A stretch of 64,000 nucleotides of DNA from Ceratobasidium sp. AG-K (Eukaryota; Basidiomycota; Agaricomycetes; Cantharellales; Ceratobasidiaceae). Below the pieces are notes generated by a model, which worked only from the letters and a program-made list of their open reading frames with translations, was not told the origin of the DNA and did not search any database. Below, one piece after another: positions 44,333 to 55,385 of the stretch. Where the stretch lies: the NCBI GenBank assembly GCA_037039685.1, contig JAWNGF010000001.1:9610001-9674000 (forward strand). Direction: 5' to 3'. Both the position numbers and the translations under genes were made by a program. Each line of letters opens with the position of its first letter. Position 1 is the first letter of the stretch.

Positions 44333-45504
44333 TGTTATGGATACTGACATTCTGTCATAGGAATAACATACGGAAATCCAAACCTATGCTTGTGGCGACT
44401 TTTCTGCTTGTTTGCATGTATGCAGTTTTGTAACTGTCTTTACTCCCTCTTGAACGCTACTTTTGTGCTACTTCTTTATGTCGAAATGTAGTACTCTCTA
44501 GTAGCTTCAATTCACTGTCCTTTGCGTCTCTATATGCGGGGATTTCATAAAGATATGAAATGTCTAAGTTTATTGTCTTTGGCGCTTAGGGAGAGATACA
44601 TTGTTATACTTGTATCTCCACCAATACTGATCCGTTCGCTTAGCTTGAACTTGCGACTGACTCGCAAGCTTCGAATTCAGCCGATCGCACTTGTTTCATG
44701 TGAATTGACCGGCTATTTCCCGCGATATGTCTCGTGGCTTGTCAAGGTGCTGAAATGACTCATTTCAGCAGCCACCAGATCTTGAGAGCTGCATAGCTTG
44801 TAGATAGTGATTTAGTATAGTTACTTGACTGGAGCAATTAGTTAGATGACTCATAATATATGTTCCAGCCAACCAAAGCACTCTGACTCCATGAATGCTA
44901 GTCATCAAGGCATCAGTGTTCATCCACCCCTCCTATCATTGGTAGATGCCCCCAATGATAGCCACAACCAGATGACTAGTGTTCTGAGGCCTCTAGGGTA
45001 TAAATACATGCCCTCTAAGAGCCCTCCATCCTCACCTCACTCTACATCTGTTGTGCTTTGGCTTGGCTGTGTGATTTTCCCCATTATTGTTGTGTGCCTC
45101 AAACAGTATTTGTTAGCCTAAAGAAAAGGATCTCCTGAGTACCTATTATAGAGGAAAGGTTGCAGACATCTTTATAGTGCTTTTACAAGTAAGAACAAGG
45201 AAGGCATTTAGGGAATAGCCTAAGATTAGTACATACTTAGTTCATTGCAACTAGGAGTGTGAAACAGTGACATTTAATAGCTAAGGGAACCTGAGCTCAG
45301 TACTCCTGCTCTTTCTATTACTAGTGTACATACACTCTACAGTAGGAAAGCTTAGTATCAATTCCATTAAGTGTGCAACTAGATTGCTTACTTACTGAGA
45401 GCATCTCAGACTACTGAGACATTACTTTATATTGTTCCACTGTGTGTATTCTGTAGTTATATCACTTGTACATACAAGTAGCTGCAACTCTCAGATATAT
45501 AACA
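44333..45504 (+). mobile_element. Element H: 1,172-bp solo LTR-like insertion in element A gag
   Basis: Ends TGTTAT...ATAACA form a 6-bp inverted repeat. The duplication GCCAC lies at 44328-44332 and 45505-45509, and outside it gag sequence resumes exactly. It has no coding capacity. A TATAAATA box at about 44999-45006 and TGACTCA sites at 44756-44762 and 44847-44853 suggest an LTR in plus orientation. It is unlike the other LTRs in the window. Confidence 0.8.
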
Positions 45505-45509
45505 GCCAC

Positions 45510-46224
45510 TAAGCCTTCGATCTATAGTGACTCTCATTCCATCTATAACCCTAAGGGTAGTGTTGTGTCTTCCTTCTAGAAGGTCGTCTAGGTCATCTAA
45601 ATTGCTGATTACAGTCCTGCCGCTAGAGCTGGAACTTGAACTTGAGCTTCCTGGATCACCGGCGCTTTGTTGTACCAGGGCTGATTGCCCGGAGTAACCC
45701 TGTGGGATATATGGGGGTGCTGGAATCGCCGGTGTGACTGGCTGGGAGGCCACTGGAATTGGTCCTGCGTCGGTGATGGTTCCTTCAATTTGAGGAACTG
45801 TAGGGACATTTGGAACCTGTGGTGTAGGAGGAGGTCTAATGGGAACAAGTGATATGCCCCCATGAGCTTCGGGTTGGGGAGAAAAGAACTGTCTTCTAGT
45901 CCCTAACGGCCACAGAGGACATGATGGCCCTGGAGTTGCGGTTGGAATACAAATTACAGCTGGAGTGGGATCATTCATGAGATCTCCTGGTTCTCTATTT
46001 GTGACAGTGGGCTCTTCCTCCTGTACCGTTGTCATGTCAGAAATGCCGAAAGCTCCCGGCATTGATGCTTGACTTTGGGGGCGTGATCAGGCAGGACCTC
46101 CCGCTTGAGTTTGTGCGATATCTTGTTTGTTTAGTGATCCTGTGGGCCTTGCTGCCCAACTGGGTCCTCTTCTTGTTGATATAGTGGATGAAGGACGTGA
46201 CCCTCCATCTTCTTGAATAGACAT
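45510..46224 (-). pseudogene. Element A gag, N-terminal part
   Basis: Minus strand from the ATG at 46224 (MSIQEDGGSRP). A TGA at 46089-46087 replaces the CGA kept in B and C. The frame otherwise continues through the Ser run to the H insertion. Confidence 0.87.
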
Positions 46225-46254
46225 GTTTGTGTGTTTGTTAAGCTTGTTTTGTAA

Positions 46255-46709
46255 TGTCGTAAGCTTCTTCTTGGTGGCTATGAGACAAGCCGCGATGGAG
46301 AGTGGACGGCACTAAGACCTAAGTGACCTCTTGAACCGCAACACACTTAAGCGTCTGTAGGCTCTTGAGGGTAGGGGTGGTTCTAAGTGTCACTCAGAGG
46401 GGATGTTTTGACGAGACAAAACAAGCTGGGGTTACCAGGCTTGTTGGTCCTCTATATATATTCACAAAACGGCCGAGTCATACAGAGCGCAGCCACACAA
46501 GTCATAAGAGAAAGCCAGTCAGGAGTGTCGATGTGAGTCATGCTGTATAAACAGACATGACTCGTACAAAGCACAGCCGCGTTACACAATGTAACAGAAA
46601 ACCACAAGAAGGTGGCAACGCGGCAAACACAAACGGGAACGTAACGTAAAGAAGGAGACAGGCGGACAAGACCCTGGGCGAGTCCGATGGAGTGAGCTAG
46701 CTCACGACA
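46255..46709 (-). repeat. 5' LTR of element A
   Basis: 455 bp. The self-primer site (46241-46252) lies 2 nt away inside the element and is complementary to 46416-46427 in this LTR. CACAC duplication at 46710-46714. Confidence 0.93.
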
Positions 46710-46865
46710 CACACGCACAGCATTTTGCACACGTGGGCTTTATGATATGCGGGCGCCTGCATAACCGGGTTGGCAACAATCACACCACACTTTGCCTGCC
46801 CTAATGCATGCTAGCGAGCGTTATATACGTGAATTTACAAAGTTGACCTCTTAGAAACTCTGATT

Positions 46866-48951
46866 ATGGACGCTGGGAACAAAATCAGCACCCCGAGCAA
46901 CAGACTTTCCAATGAGCTGATTCATAATGTGCTCCGCTATTGTACACCTAAGGCGATCCTCCGGTTCGCAAGAGTGAGTTTTGCAGTCACAAAAGATTCA
47001 AAACTCACATTGCAACCTAGACCTGCAGAAGGTACTTTCACTTAGTCAAAAGTTCAAGTCGTCTCCAACTATGCATCAAGCTTTGTGCAAATGGCCTGGA
47101 AATTCTTGGTAGCTTGCATGAAGACAATGCAGTTTCCTTGTCAGTATTAGAAAATCTTACGCATCACCAAAACAGTGAGTGGTTTTGGTTGCTCCTGGAC
47201 CCCTAATAATTATTTCTTCAAGACTGGCTGGATCTAGAATTTGGTCTCTCAGCCTGGACACTAAGTCAAGAACTGAGCACCCCTTGGAGCCTACATGATA
47301 GAATCTTTGCTTTGGCCATTGCTGTTCCTGTGCCCAAGGAAGACTGGACAATGAGAATATGGACCATATGTGCTTCTCTTTAGTTCATGTCACCAAGCTC
47401 CTTAACTACAGCATGGCATGTTGATTTTCAAACTTTGTTTACCAATTATTGTTTTGACTTGGTGCAAGAACTTGCTGTCCTGATTGATATGAGCAACAAC
47501 TGGCCCAAGGATGGAGGGTTAGTAGAGCATTATTGGTCACCTTTTTCATACTTATTTCGTTTCATTTCAGTTATGAGTTGCCCCGGATTTTCCTCTGCTC
47601 AACAAATGATGGATTACCTCACCCCTACGCATCACAGCCTAAATTGACTCCTGATTTTGGTTTGAACAAGCAGGAGTCTGCAAGGTTCTGGTTTTCTACC
47701 GCTAGCATCATGGACAACATCCTGCTAGTTAAATTCACCAACCTGCTGCCTGGGTTTAACCCACATACCTCAGAAATATGGATCTGGGACTGGGCATCAG
47801 GCACAGTACTTGGCAGGATTATTCACCATAAATCTTACTGTCAGATTTGTTTCCTTGATGCCCAACATTTACTCATTTTTGAGGCTACTCAAACCCAGAT
47901 TTCATTGGTGATATACACTATACCTGCTCTACCTTCTAACTCTTGTCTACCCAAGGTTGTTGTGGCTGAATCGTATTTAATGCTTTCTCCCGCTCCCACT
48001 TTTCAGTCCCCAGCATTGCATGATTTGCAAAAACTCTACAATGGCTGTTGCTTACTGGAATCAGGTGGGTCTTGGAGTTGTGTTTTGCATGCAGGCTCCA
48101 CAGCTCTTGCTTGCCTACAGGTTTCAACCATAGCACTCAGGCTGAGACTTGCACAGCGCAAACACTGCTTGTGTGGGTGTCATGAGCTGACTAAGCTCAG
48201 ACATTTTATTCTGATTTTATATCTTTTTTTCCAAACACTTTCATTTTTTGGTACAAATGTCCTCTGGCACTTAACTTGTATCATGTGATGTATTTGTCTT
48301 TCCATTTGATATCAGTGAGGCTTCTGGAACTTCCAGAATGTCAAGTCATATCTCTTATCTTGCTTATCATTGGTTGTACTTGGCTTTCTCACACTGATAT
48401 GTAATGACGTGGCACTGATCCCTCATGTATATAAACCCAGAGGTCAAGCCGGTTAACAACAAGGCTTGACCTCCTCTCCACTAGGACTTGCTTCAATCAA
48501 ATCCTCTTACTATCACTATTCCTTGGGTTCTAACACTTCTTACAGTCAAACCCCTTAACCTTTATACACCTAATTGACCCAAGTTGGGACAGTGGGGAAC
48601 ATGGGGATGGATCCATGGAGTTTTGCATTTTCATCAGTGTCTCCAAGTTGTTGGACATTATGGGACATCACACAAAGCTTGGTACAACAACACTACCTTG
48701 GAAAGATTGGGGCAAATCTTCAACTTGCTGGTTTACCTCAGACATTCTGCCAAGAAATAACAATTGTTGGTCTTCGAGTCATATGCTGCATTTTTCTGGT
48801 TCTCAATGCCTCATAACCATCCCTGTGCCTCGGCCCAAACAAGAAGACACCAGTACTGGCAACAGCAAGGCTTTGGGGCAGTCTCATGTGTCGTATATCC
48901 TCCCTGTACTCAATTTCCACACCCCAACTGTTGACCAATTTGCCAACCATG
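46866..48951 (+). pseudogene. F-box/WD-like protein gene, degenerate and split by a solo LTR
   Basis: Exon 1 (46866-46973) encodes an F-box (RLSNELIHNVLRYC ... AILRFAR) ending at a GTGAGT donor. The next exon, from about 47022, reads TCRRYFHLVKSSSRLQLCI, typical of agaricomycete F-box proteins. Later blocks carry WHVDFQTLFTNYCFDLVQE, SEIWIWDWASGTVLGRI and LVIYTIPALPS, a propeller-like region. A solo LTR (48178-48591) interrupts it, and coding-like sequence (LPWKDWGKSSTCWF) resumes to 48951, where element D cuts it. Several frame breaks exist in the 47.1-47.4 kb part. F-box proteins link substrates to SCF ubiquitin ligases. This copy is very unlikely to work. Confidence 0.68.
48178..48591 (+). 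mobile_element. Solo LTR of the element D family
   Basis: 414 bp, TGTCATGAGC...TTGGGACA, flanked by perfect GTGGG duplications (48173-48177, 48592-48596). It is nearly identical to the 3' LTR of D but in the opposite orientation, 360 bp away. Confidence 0.92.
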
Positions 48952-49365
48952 TGTCCCAACTTGGGTCAACTAGGTGTATAAAAGGTTAAGGGGTTTGACT
49001 TATACAAGTCTTAGAACCCAAGGAGTAGTGATAGTCAAGAGGATTTGATTGAGCAAGTCCTAGTGCAGAGGAGGTCAAGCCTTGTTGTTAACCAGCTTGA
49101 CCTCTGGGTTTATAGACATGAGGGATCAGTGCCACATCATTACATATCAGTGTGGGAAAGCCAAGTACAACCAATGATAAGCGAGATAAGAGATATGACT
49201 TGACATTCTGGAAGTTCCGGAAGCCTCACTGATGTCAAATGGAAAGACAAATACATCACATGATACAAGTTAAGCGCCAGAGGACATTTGTACCAAAAAA
49301 GGAAAGTGTTCGGAAAAAAGATATAAAATCAGAATAAAATGTCTGAGCTTAGTCAGCTCATGACA
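48952..49365 (-). repeat. 3' LTR of element D
   Basis: 414 bp. On the minus strand TGTCATGAGCTGACTAAGCTCA at the start and TTGGGACA at the end. It forms a long inverted repeat with 48178-48591. Confidence 0.92.
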
Positions 49366-49375
49366 TTACCCCCTC

Positions 49376-50473
49376 CTAAGGGCCTGGCGCTGTGGGATGG
49401 AGTCTGTGGAATTTATCAACTAGTTCAGGAGCATTCTTGAGGTCTTCCTTTGATTGCCAAGAATTGTCTGCATGAGAGTATCCTTTCCATTTGACATAAT
49501 AGTGGAGTTGACAACAAATTTTCTTGGAGTTAAGGATCTCCTCCACTTCCCACTCTTCTTCTCCTTCTTGTGTGACAATAGGGGGTGGTTGAGCGGGTTT
49601 GCAACCATGGGGATCAGGGTGGAACTTTTTAAGCAGCATGACATGGAAGACAGGATGAATCTTCATTGATTTTGGTAGTTCCAGTCTAAAGGCGTGAGTC
49701 CCTACTTTTTCCAGTACTTTGTAAGGGCCTAAAACTTTGTGGGAGAGTTTTACTGAAGGTCTGTCTGTGGATATGTTCTGATGATTAAGCCAGACTTTAT
49801 CTCCTGGGTTTATCTCTTCTGGTTCCTTGGCTCCTTTATCAAAGTAGTGTTTGTAGGACTGGTTTGCTAGAATAAGGGCAGCTTTGACTTCATTGTATCC
49901 TTTCAACAGGAATTCCGCATGGACATCAGCTTCAGGGACAGCATAGTCTGATTCTTCCCCAATGTTCATTCTTGGGTTGAAACCTTGGCAGATTTGGAAG
50001 GGGGTTTTGCCAGTAGATGCTCGGATTCCATTGTTGTAAGCAAAATCTGCCATAGGGAGCAGGGCCACCCAGTTGTTTTGCCTATGGTTGACAAAAGCCC
50101 GGATAAAGATTTCAACGACTTGGTTTGCTTGTTCTGACTGCCCATCTGTACTTGGATGGTAGGCTGTGCTGAAGGTAGGTTTTACGTCCAACCGTTTGTA
50201 CAAATGCCTAATGAACTTTGAGTTAAAAGTCAATCCTCTATCTGAGACTGTGCTTTTGGGGTGCCATGAAGTTTCCAAATGTTTGCAACAAAGATATTGG
50301 CTATGTCTACTGCTGTGGCCGTTGATTTGCAAGGGAGATAGTGTGCCATCTTGGAGAACCAATCTACAACTGTCAAGATTGTGTCATATCCTTCTGACTC
50401 TGGGAGCCCTACAATCATGTCATAGGAGATCTCCTCCCAAGGTCTCTCAGGAATATGTAAAGGACGTAGTAAT
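49376..50473 (-). pseudogene. Element D pol, distal part (integrase core and chromodomain)
   Basis: From the E insertion leftwards: integrase core (VVDWFSKMAHYLPC), then a -1/+2 frame change near 50262 in an A-run after KLHGTPK. It continues in another frame with SDRGLTFNS, AYHPSTDGQSEQ and chromodomain EWEVEEILNSKK ... YVKWKGYSHADNSW, ending at 49376. The frameshift lies inside the catalytic core. Confidence 0.88.
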
Positions 50474-50741
50474 TGTTGAATATACAGTCTTATACGTAGA
50501 TATATGCACATCACGTGATTGCGTTCCACATGGTCTCGAGCTTCGGAGAAAGTTTTCCTCAGTTCTCTACTCTCAAGTAGCACGAGCTGAGGTATAGTTT
50601 AGATGTTTCTTTTCATTTTCTATTACTTATATTACCTGTAGATACACAATTATCTAGGTATATATATACAAGTTCTCTACTCTCAAGTAGCACGAGCTGA
50701 GATACACAATTATCTAGCCCGGCACTGCGCATATCGCAACA
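50474..50741 (+). repeat. 5' LTR of element E, with internal duplication
   Basis: TGTTGAATATAC...CGCAACA. It contains a 30-bp direct repeat (50562-50591 and 50672-50701) and two copies of GATACACAATTATCTAG (50641 and 50701), so part of the LTR is a tandem duplication. A TATATATA run sits at about 50658-50667. Confidence 0.9.
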
Positions 50742-50755
50742 GGTTATGAGCCCTG
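50742..50755 (+). promoter_or_regulatory. Half-tRNA primer binding site of element E
   Basis: GGTTATGAGCCCTG directly follows the LTR. It is complementary to CAGGGCTCATAACC, the anticodon-arm sequence of eukaryotic initiator tRNA-Met. Copia and Ty5 are known to use a cleaved initiator tRNA in this way. The Gag start ATG (50746) lies inside the site. Confidence 0.75.
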
Positions 50756-53700
50756 GTAGCGTCAAAAGTGAAGCAGAAGAGGACCCAGTGAACGCTGTAA
50801 ACGTTACTACCCCAACAATGGCATCAACCGATGCTTACCTTAGTAAGAAAACCTACGAGATTCCGCTCTTGAAGGACGACGGATCCAACTACGATTCGTG
50901 GAAATTCCGCCAAACGACGGTCCTACGCATACGAGGACTGCTCAAAATCGCTTATGGCACCGAAAGACAGCCTGAACCACTCACCGAGATCGATAAAAAG
51001 GACTCTGTCAAAGTGTCAGCCAATAAAACCGAAATCGAAAACTGGCAGAAACGAGACGATGATGCATTCGCTCAAATTACCTTGAACATGGAAGACGGAG
51101 CAATGGCCAACATGAGGGAGACGACATCGGTGCATGAGGCGTGGACGAAAGTTGTCGAGCGCTGGGAAGGGAAAGGAATGCAGTCGCTTTCTTTCTGCTA
51201 TAAGCAACTCATGAGCACGAAAATCGAGGAGGAAGAAAACTTATCTGCTGGTTTCAATTGCATCCAATCGATTGCCTCGAAAATGAAGACCCTCGGCGAG
51301 CCCGTTACCGACCTACTGCTTGCCCAAGTCTTCATGAATGCGCTCCCCCCGTCCTATGCGATTGTCAGTACGATCCTCCAGACATCCACCCAGACCGGAC
51401 TCATTACCTCGGAAATGGTCACAAATGCCGCCTTTACCGAAGAGGAACAACGGAAGACAGGCGACGGACTCACTGCGATGTATGCTCAAGCTCCCAAGCC
51501 AAAATCCAAGAAACCGAGCGATCCGAAAGGGAAGAAAAAGGCGAAAGGCCCCTTATGCGATAACTGCGCCAAGCCCGGGCACACCAAGAAGGAATGCTGG
51601 GCAAAAGGAGGCGGAGCCGAAGGGACTGGACCGCACCAAAAGCAACGAGCCACTAAGTCAAACAAGCCGAAACCGAGCGAATCGAGTACTGCACCTAAAA
51701 CCGAGTCAGCCAAAGTGGCTCTGACACCCGCTGAACCCGAGGATATGCCGTCGCTATATGCGATGCCGGCCGTGGATGATCCGTCTGCCTGAGACACGTG
51801 GCTGCTCGACTCTGGCGCGTCAAAACATATGACTCGAAATCGAGCATGGTTCTCGACTTACCAGCCATTGGTACCACCAATCCCAGTTCGAGTGGGCGAC
51901 GGGAACCTGACTAATGCGACCAGAATTGGCCGTGTGCTGCTTACGCTATGCAACGAAGCCCGTCAGGAGACCAAAATGTTCATTGACGGTGTACTACACG
52001 TACCGGGACTGCATGCGAGCCTCATGTCGGTCAAACAGCTTGCCAAAACTGGCACCTTCGTTCTATTTGGCAACAAGGATGCCAGGCTCCTCGAGGACAA
52101 GGGCCGTGGACCCGAGATCGGCTATGCACGCGAGTTAGGTGTCAAGCTTTACCGACTAAATGCGCGAGTTAAACATGCCAAACCGACCGCTCACCTTGCC
52201 ACTGTCGAGCCGGAGGGCCTAAACGATAAGGACGACCTAGAAGCAAACGAGTTCATCGCATATACCGCCAGTCACATCGCTCGAGCCGACCTACATACCT
52301 GGCATCGCTGCCTAGGCCACATAAACTACAAATACGTGCTGGATATGGTCAGAAAAGGCGCCGTTCAAGGAATGGATATTGTAGGAAGCCGCTTACCGCC
52401 GCAATCGAAATGCGAGCCGTGCCTCAAGGGCAAACAGACTCGTGCCCCGTTTCCAACGTCAACAAATCGAGCGTCCGACGTACTCGAGCTACTCCATAGC
52501 GACCTACACGGGCCTGTCGCTGTTCAAGCGATTCAAGGCTATCAGTACTTCGCCGTCACGATCGATGATAAGTCCCGCAAAATGTTCGTGCACTTACTTA
52601 AGCACAAGAACAAATACGCGATGCACTTCAAAGAGCTAAAAGCGTCAGCGGAGAATCAAATGGGCAAGCGAATCAAGCACTTATGAACCGATGGCGGAGG
52701 CGAATACGCATTGAACGCATTCGAAGCGTGGCTCAAGTCGCACGGAATCGAACACCAAAAGACCGAGGCGGACTCATTGGCCAGCAATGGCGTTGCAGAG
52801 CGAGCGATTCGCACATTAAACGACAGCCAACGGACAATGCGAGCAGATGCAGACTTACCCAACAAGTTCTGGGGGTTTGCCATCGTCCATGCCGCATACA
52901 TCTGGAATGTGACGCCGAAATGGTCGCTTGACGGCAAAACCCCGGACGAGGTATTCACGGGCAAGTTACCCGATGTCTCCCAAATCCGAACTTTTGGCTG
53001 CAAGGCATGGGTTCGAGTACCCGATGGCCAACGTACCAAGCTGCAGGCAAGATCGCTCGAATGCACTTACCTTGGATTCGCTCCAGGTTGCAAGGCGCAC
53101 ATGCTCATCCAGCGCCCGATTGGTCGCGTAATCACCTCACGCGACGTTGTATTCGATGAAGGAGGCGAAACCCGACAGCGAGTGATCATCGAGGACTTTG
53201 AGGACGAGTTCCCAGAGCAAGTGGGCGATCAAGAACGCCAAGAGCCAATGCCTGAGGTCGCCGTCGAGTCAGAAACCGAGCCAGAGCGCCAAGAGTCAGT
53301 AAACGAGCAAGAATCCGAGTCCGAGTCCGAGCCAGAAGAGTCGAATAGCGAGCCCGAGATCGAGCCGGCAAGCGATTCCCCCGTCGTGCCAGAGCCGCCA
53401 GTAACTCAGCCCGAGCCTCCACATCGATCAGGTCGAGTTACGAGACCGCCAACACAATACGGAGCTGAAGTGGGCGCGCAGAACGAGACTGCCACGCGAG
53501 CCGATAAGCCAACGACCGAGAGCGCCATGAATGCGCTAATTGAGCATCCCCCCGACACCTATGCCGAAGCGATGGCGCGTCCAGACGCCAATCTATGGCT
53601 CGAGGCGATGATCGAGGAGATAAAGTCGATTACCGAGCACAAAGTTTGGAAACCGGCCGATAGACCAAGCCACAAGCGAGTTATCAAATGTCGATGGGTG

Positions 53701-55074
53701 TATGCATACAAGCGCGATGTCGATGGCGAAATCCTCAAGTACAAGGCTAGACTCGTCGCCAAGGGATTCCTGCAGGCTCCAGGTGTCGATTATGTCGAGA
53801 TATCGTCGCCAGTAGCCGCATCGGACGCATATAGGGTGCTTTTCAGCATCGTCGCGAGTGAAGACCTCGAGTTACTTCAACTCAACATCAAGACTGCGTT
53901 CCTGCATGGCGTTGTCGAGGAGGAGCTCTATATGGAGCAACCCGAGGGGTTTGCCGAAGGCAATCATGTCTGGCAACTCGTTAAGGCGTTATACGGTCTG
54001 AAACAAGCCGCCCGAGCGTTTTACCTTCGACTTAAAGAGGTTCTTGAGGCGATCGGATTCACACGGACCGAAAGCGATCACACCGTATTCATTCAACGCA
54101 ATGGCGATAACTTGGCGATAATTTTAGCTCATGTGGACGACATGCTACTCGCTGGTAAACCCCTTTCATTTCTGGAGGAAATCAAGTCGAAAATGCGCAA
54201 ATCATTCGATATTGTCGATCTAGGCGAGGCACGCATATTCGTTGGTGTCGAAATCGAGCGAAATCGCGAAGCTGGCACACTCAAGATTTGTCAAAAGCGA
54301 TATATTAGCGATATACTAGCTCGATTCAGCATGACCAAGGCCAAACCGTGGGACACGCCAATGGCAGAGACCCCAAACCTGCCCAAACTCGATGCTCCTA
54401 CTGTCAATCAAACGCTTTATCAGCGTGGTGTCGGATCGCTCATGTATGCGATGATTTCGACCCGTCCCGATATCGCTTTTGCGACCGGTTTGCTTGCCCA
54501 ACACGCCGCTAATCCTGGCGACAAGCATTGGTCAGCTTTCAAGCGAGTTTTGCGGTACCTACAAGGCACGAAGGCACTCGGGATCGTATTTGAATGATCA
54601 AAATCGTCCGACCCAATCGGATACGTTGACTCTGACTACGCTGGCGATCCGAATACAAGCCGATCGACTACCGGCTGGATCTTCCAACGTGCCGGAGGGA
54701 GCGTCGCTTGGTCATCCCGTAAGCAACCAACAGTTTCCTTATCGAGTACCGAGGCCGAATACGTCGCCGCTGCGAGCGCCGCCCGCCAATTGATTTGGCT
54801 TCGTCAATTCCTTGATGAACTCGGATTTTTGTCCAAAGGTCCGACAACCTTGCTTACCGACAATCAATCGAGTATCGCATTGGCCAAAAACCCCGTAAAT
54901 CATCAAAATACGAAGCATATACGAGTCAAACATCATTTCATTCGAGAAGTGATCGCTCTTCACGAGGTCGATCTCAAATTTATTCCGACCAACCAACAGG
55001 TCGCCAATGCGCTTACCAAACCACTCGGACGCATCAAATTCCCCGGCTTCATTGCTGGGATGGGAATGTTTTGA
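50746..55074 (+). pseudogene. Element E Gag-Pol, one frame with three TGA codons
   Basis: 1,443 codons in one frame with no frameshift. Gag has a UBN2-like part (NYDSWKFRQTTVLRI) and zinc knuckle CDNCAKPGHTKKEC (residue ~271). Then protease LLDSGASKHMT (Asp ~355), GAG-pre-integrase (HTWHRCLGHINY ... CEPCLKGKQ), integrase core, RT (WVYAYKRDVDGE, YGLKQAARAF, HVDDMLLAG) and RNase H (DSDYAGDPNTSRSTTGW, STEAEYVAAA, KHIRVKHHFIRE). TGA codons interrupt it at 51790-51792, 52684-52686 and 54595-54597. Family usage at the last two sites suggests CGA and TGG as the ancestral codons. The first could also be a Gag terminator. Base composition is more GC-rich than D. Confidence 0.9.
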
Positions 55075-55112
55075 AAATTTCTTTTCATTTTTCGTCTAAT
55101 CCTGAGTGGGCG

Positions 55113-55380
55113 TGTTGAATATACAGTCTTATACGTAGATATATGCGCATCACGTGATTGCGTTCCACATGGTCTCAAGCTTCGGAGAAAGTTTTCCTCA
55201 GTTCTCTACTCTCAAGTAGCACGAGCTGAGGTATAGTTTAGATGTTTCTTTTCATTTTCTATTACTTATATTACCTGTAGATACACAATTATCTAGGTAT
55301 ATATATACAAGTTCTCTACTCTCAAGTAGCACGAGCTGAGATACACGATTATCTAGCCCGGCACTGCACATATCGCAACA
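55113..55380 (+). repeat. 3' LTR of element E
   Basis: 268 bp, same internal duplication (55201-55230 and 55311-55340) as the 5' LTR, preceded by the short purine-rich GAGTGGG. Confidence 0.92.
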
Positions 55381-55385
55381 GTAAT

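Larger units (their letters stand above)
23859..46709 (-). mobile_element. Element A: Ty3/Gypsy chromovirus (MarY1/Tf1-like), complete but split by three later insertions
   Basis: LTRs at 23859-24313 (3') and 46255-46709 (5') differ at about 5 of 455 positions. They are flanked by a 5-bp duplication, CACAC, at 23854-23858 and 46710-46714. Reading on the minus strand gives gag, pol, ORF3. Insertions B (27494-34720), C (36913-44123) and H (44333-45504) interrupt it. With these and one copy of each duplication removed, 7,227 bp remain. Nonsense codons at 46089-46087 (gag) and 25457-25455 (pol) show that this copy is dead. It is the host of the whole nest, so it is the oldest insertion in it. Confidence 0.93.
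50474..55380 (+). mobile_element. Element E: Ty1/Copia retrotransposon inserted in element D pol
   Basis: 4,907 bp. LTRs 50474-50741 and 55113-55380 (268 bp each) differ at about four positions, all transitions. Duplication GTAAT at 50469-50473 and 55381-55385. Copia domain order (integrase before RT) in one continuous frame. Confidence 0.95.

Noticed and set aside
45505..46224. Host domestication of the isolated gag N-terminal fragment
   Set aside because: It continues exactly into the gag pieces on the other side of H and C and carries a nonsense codon.
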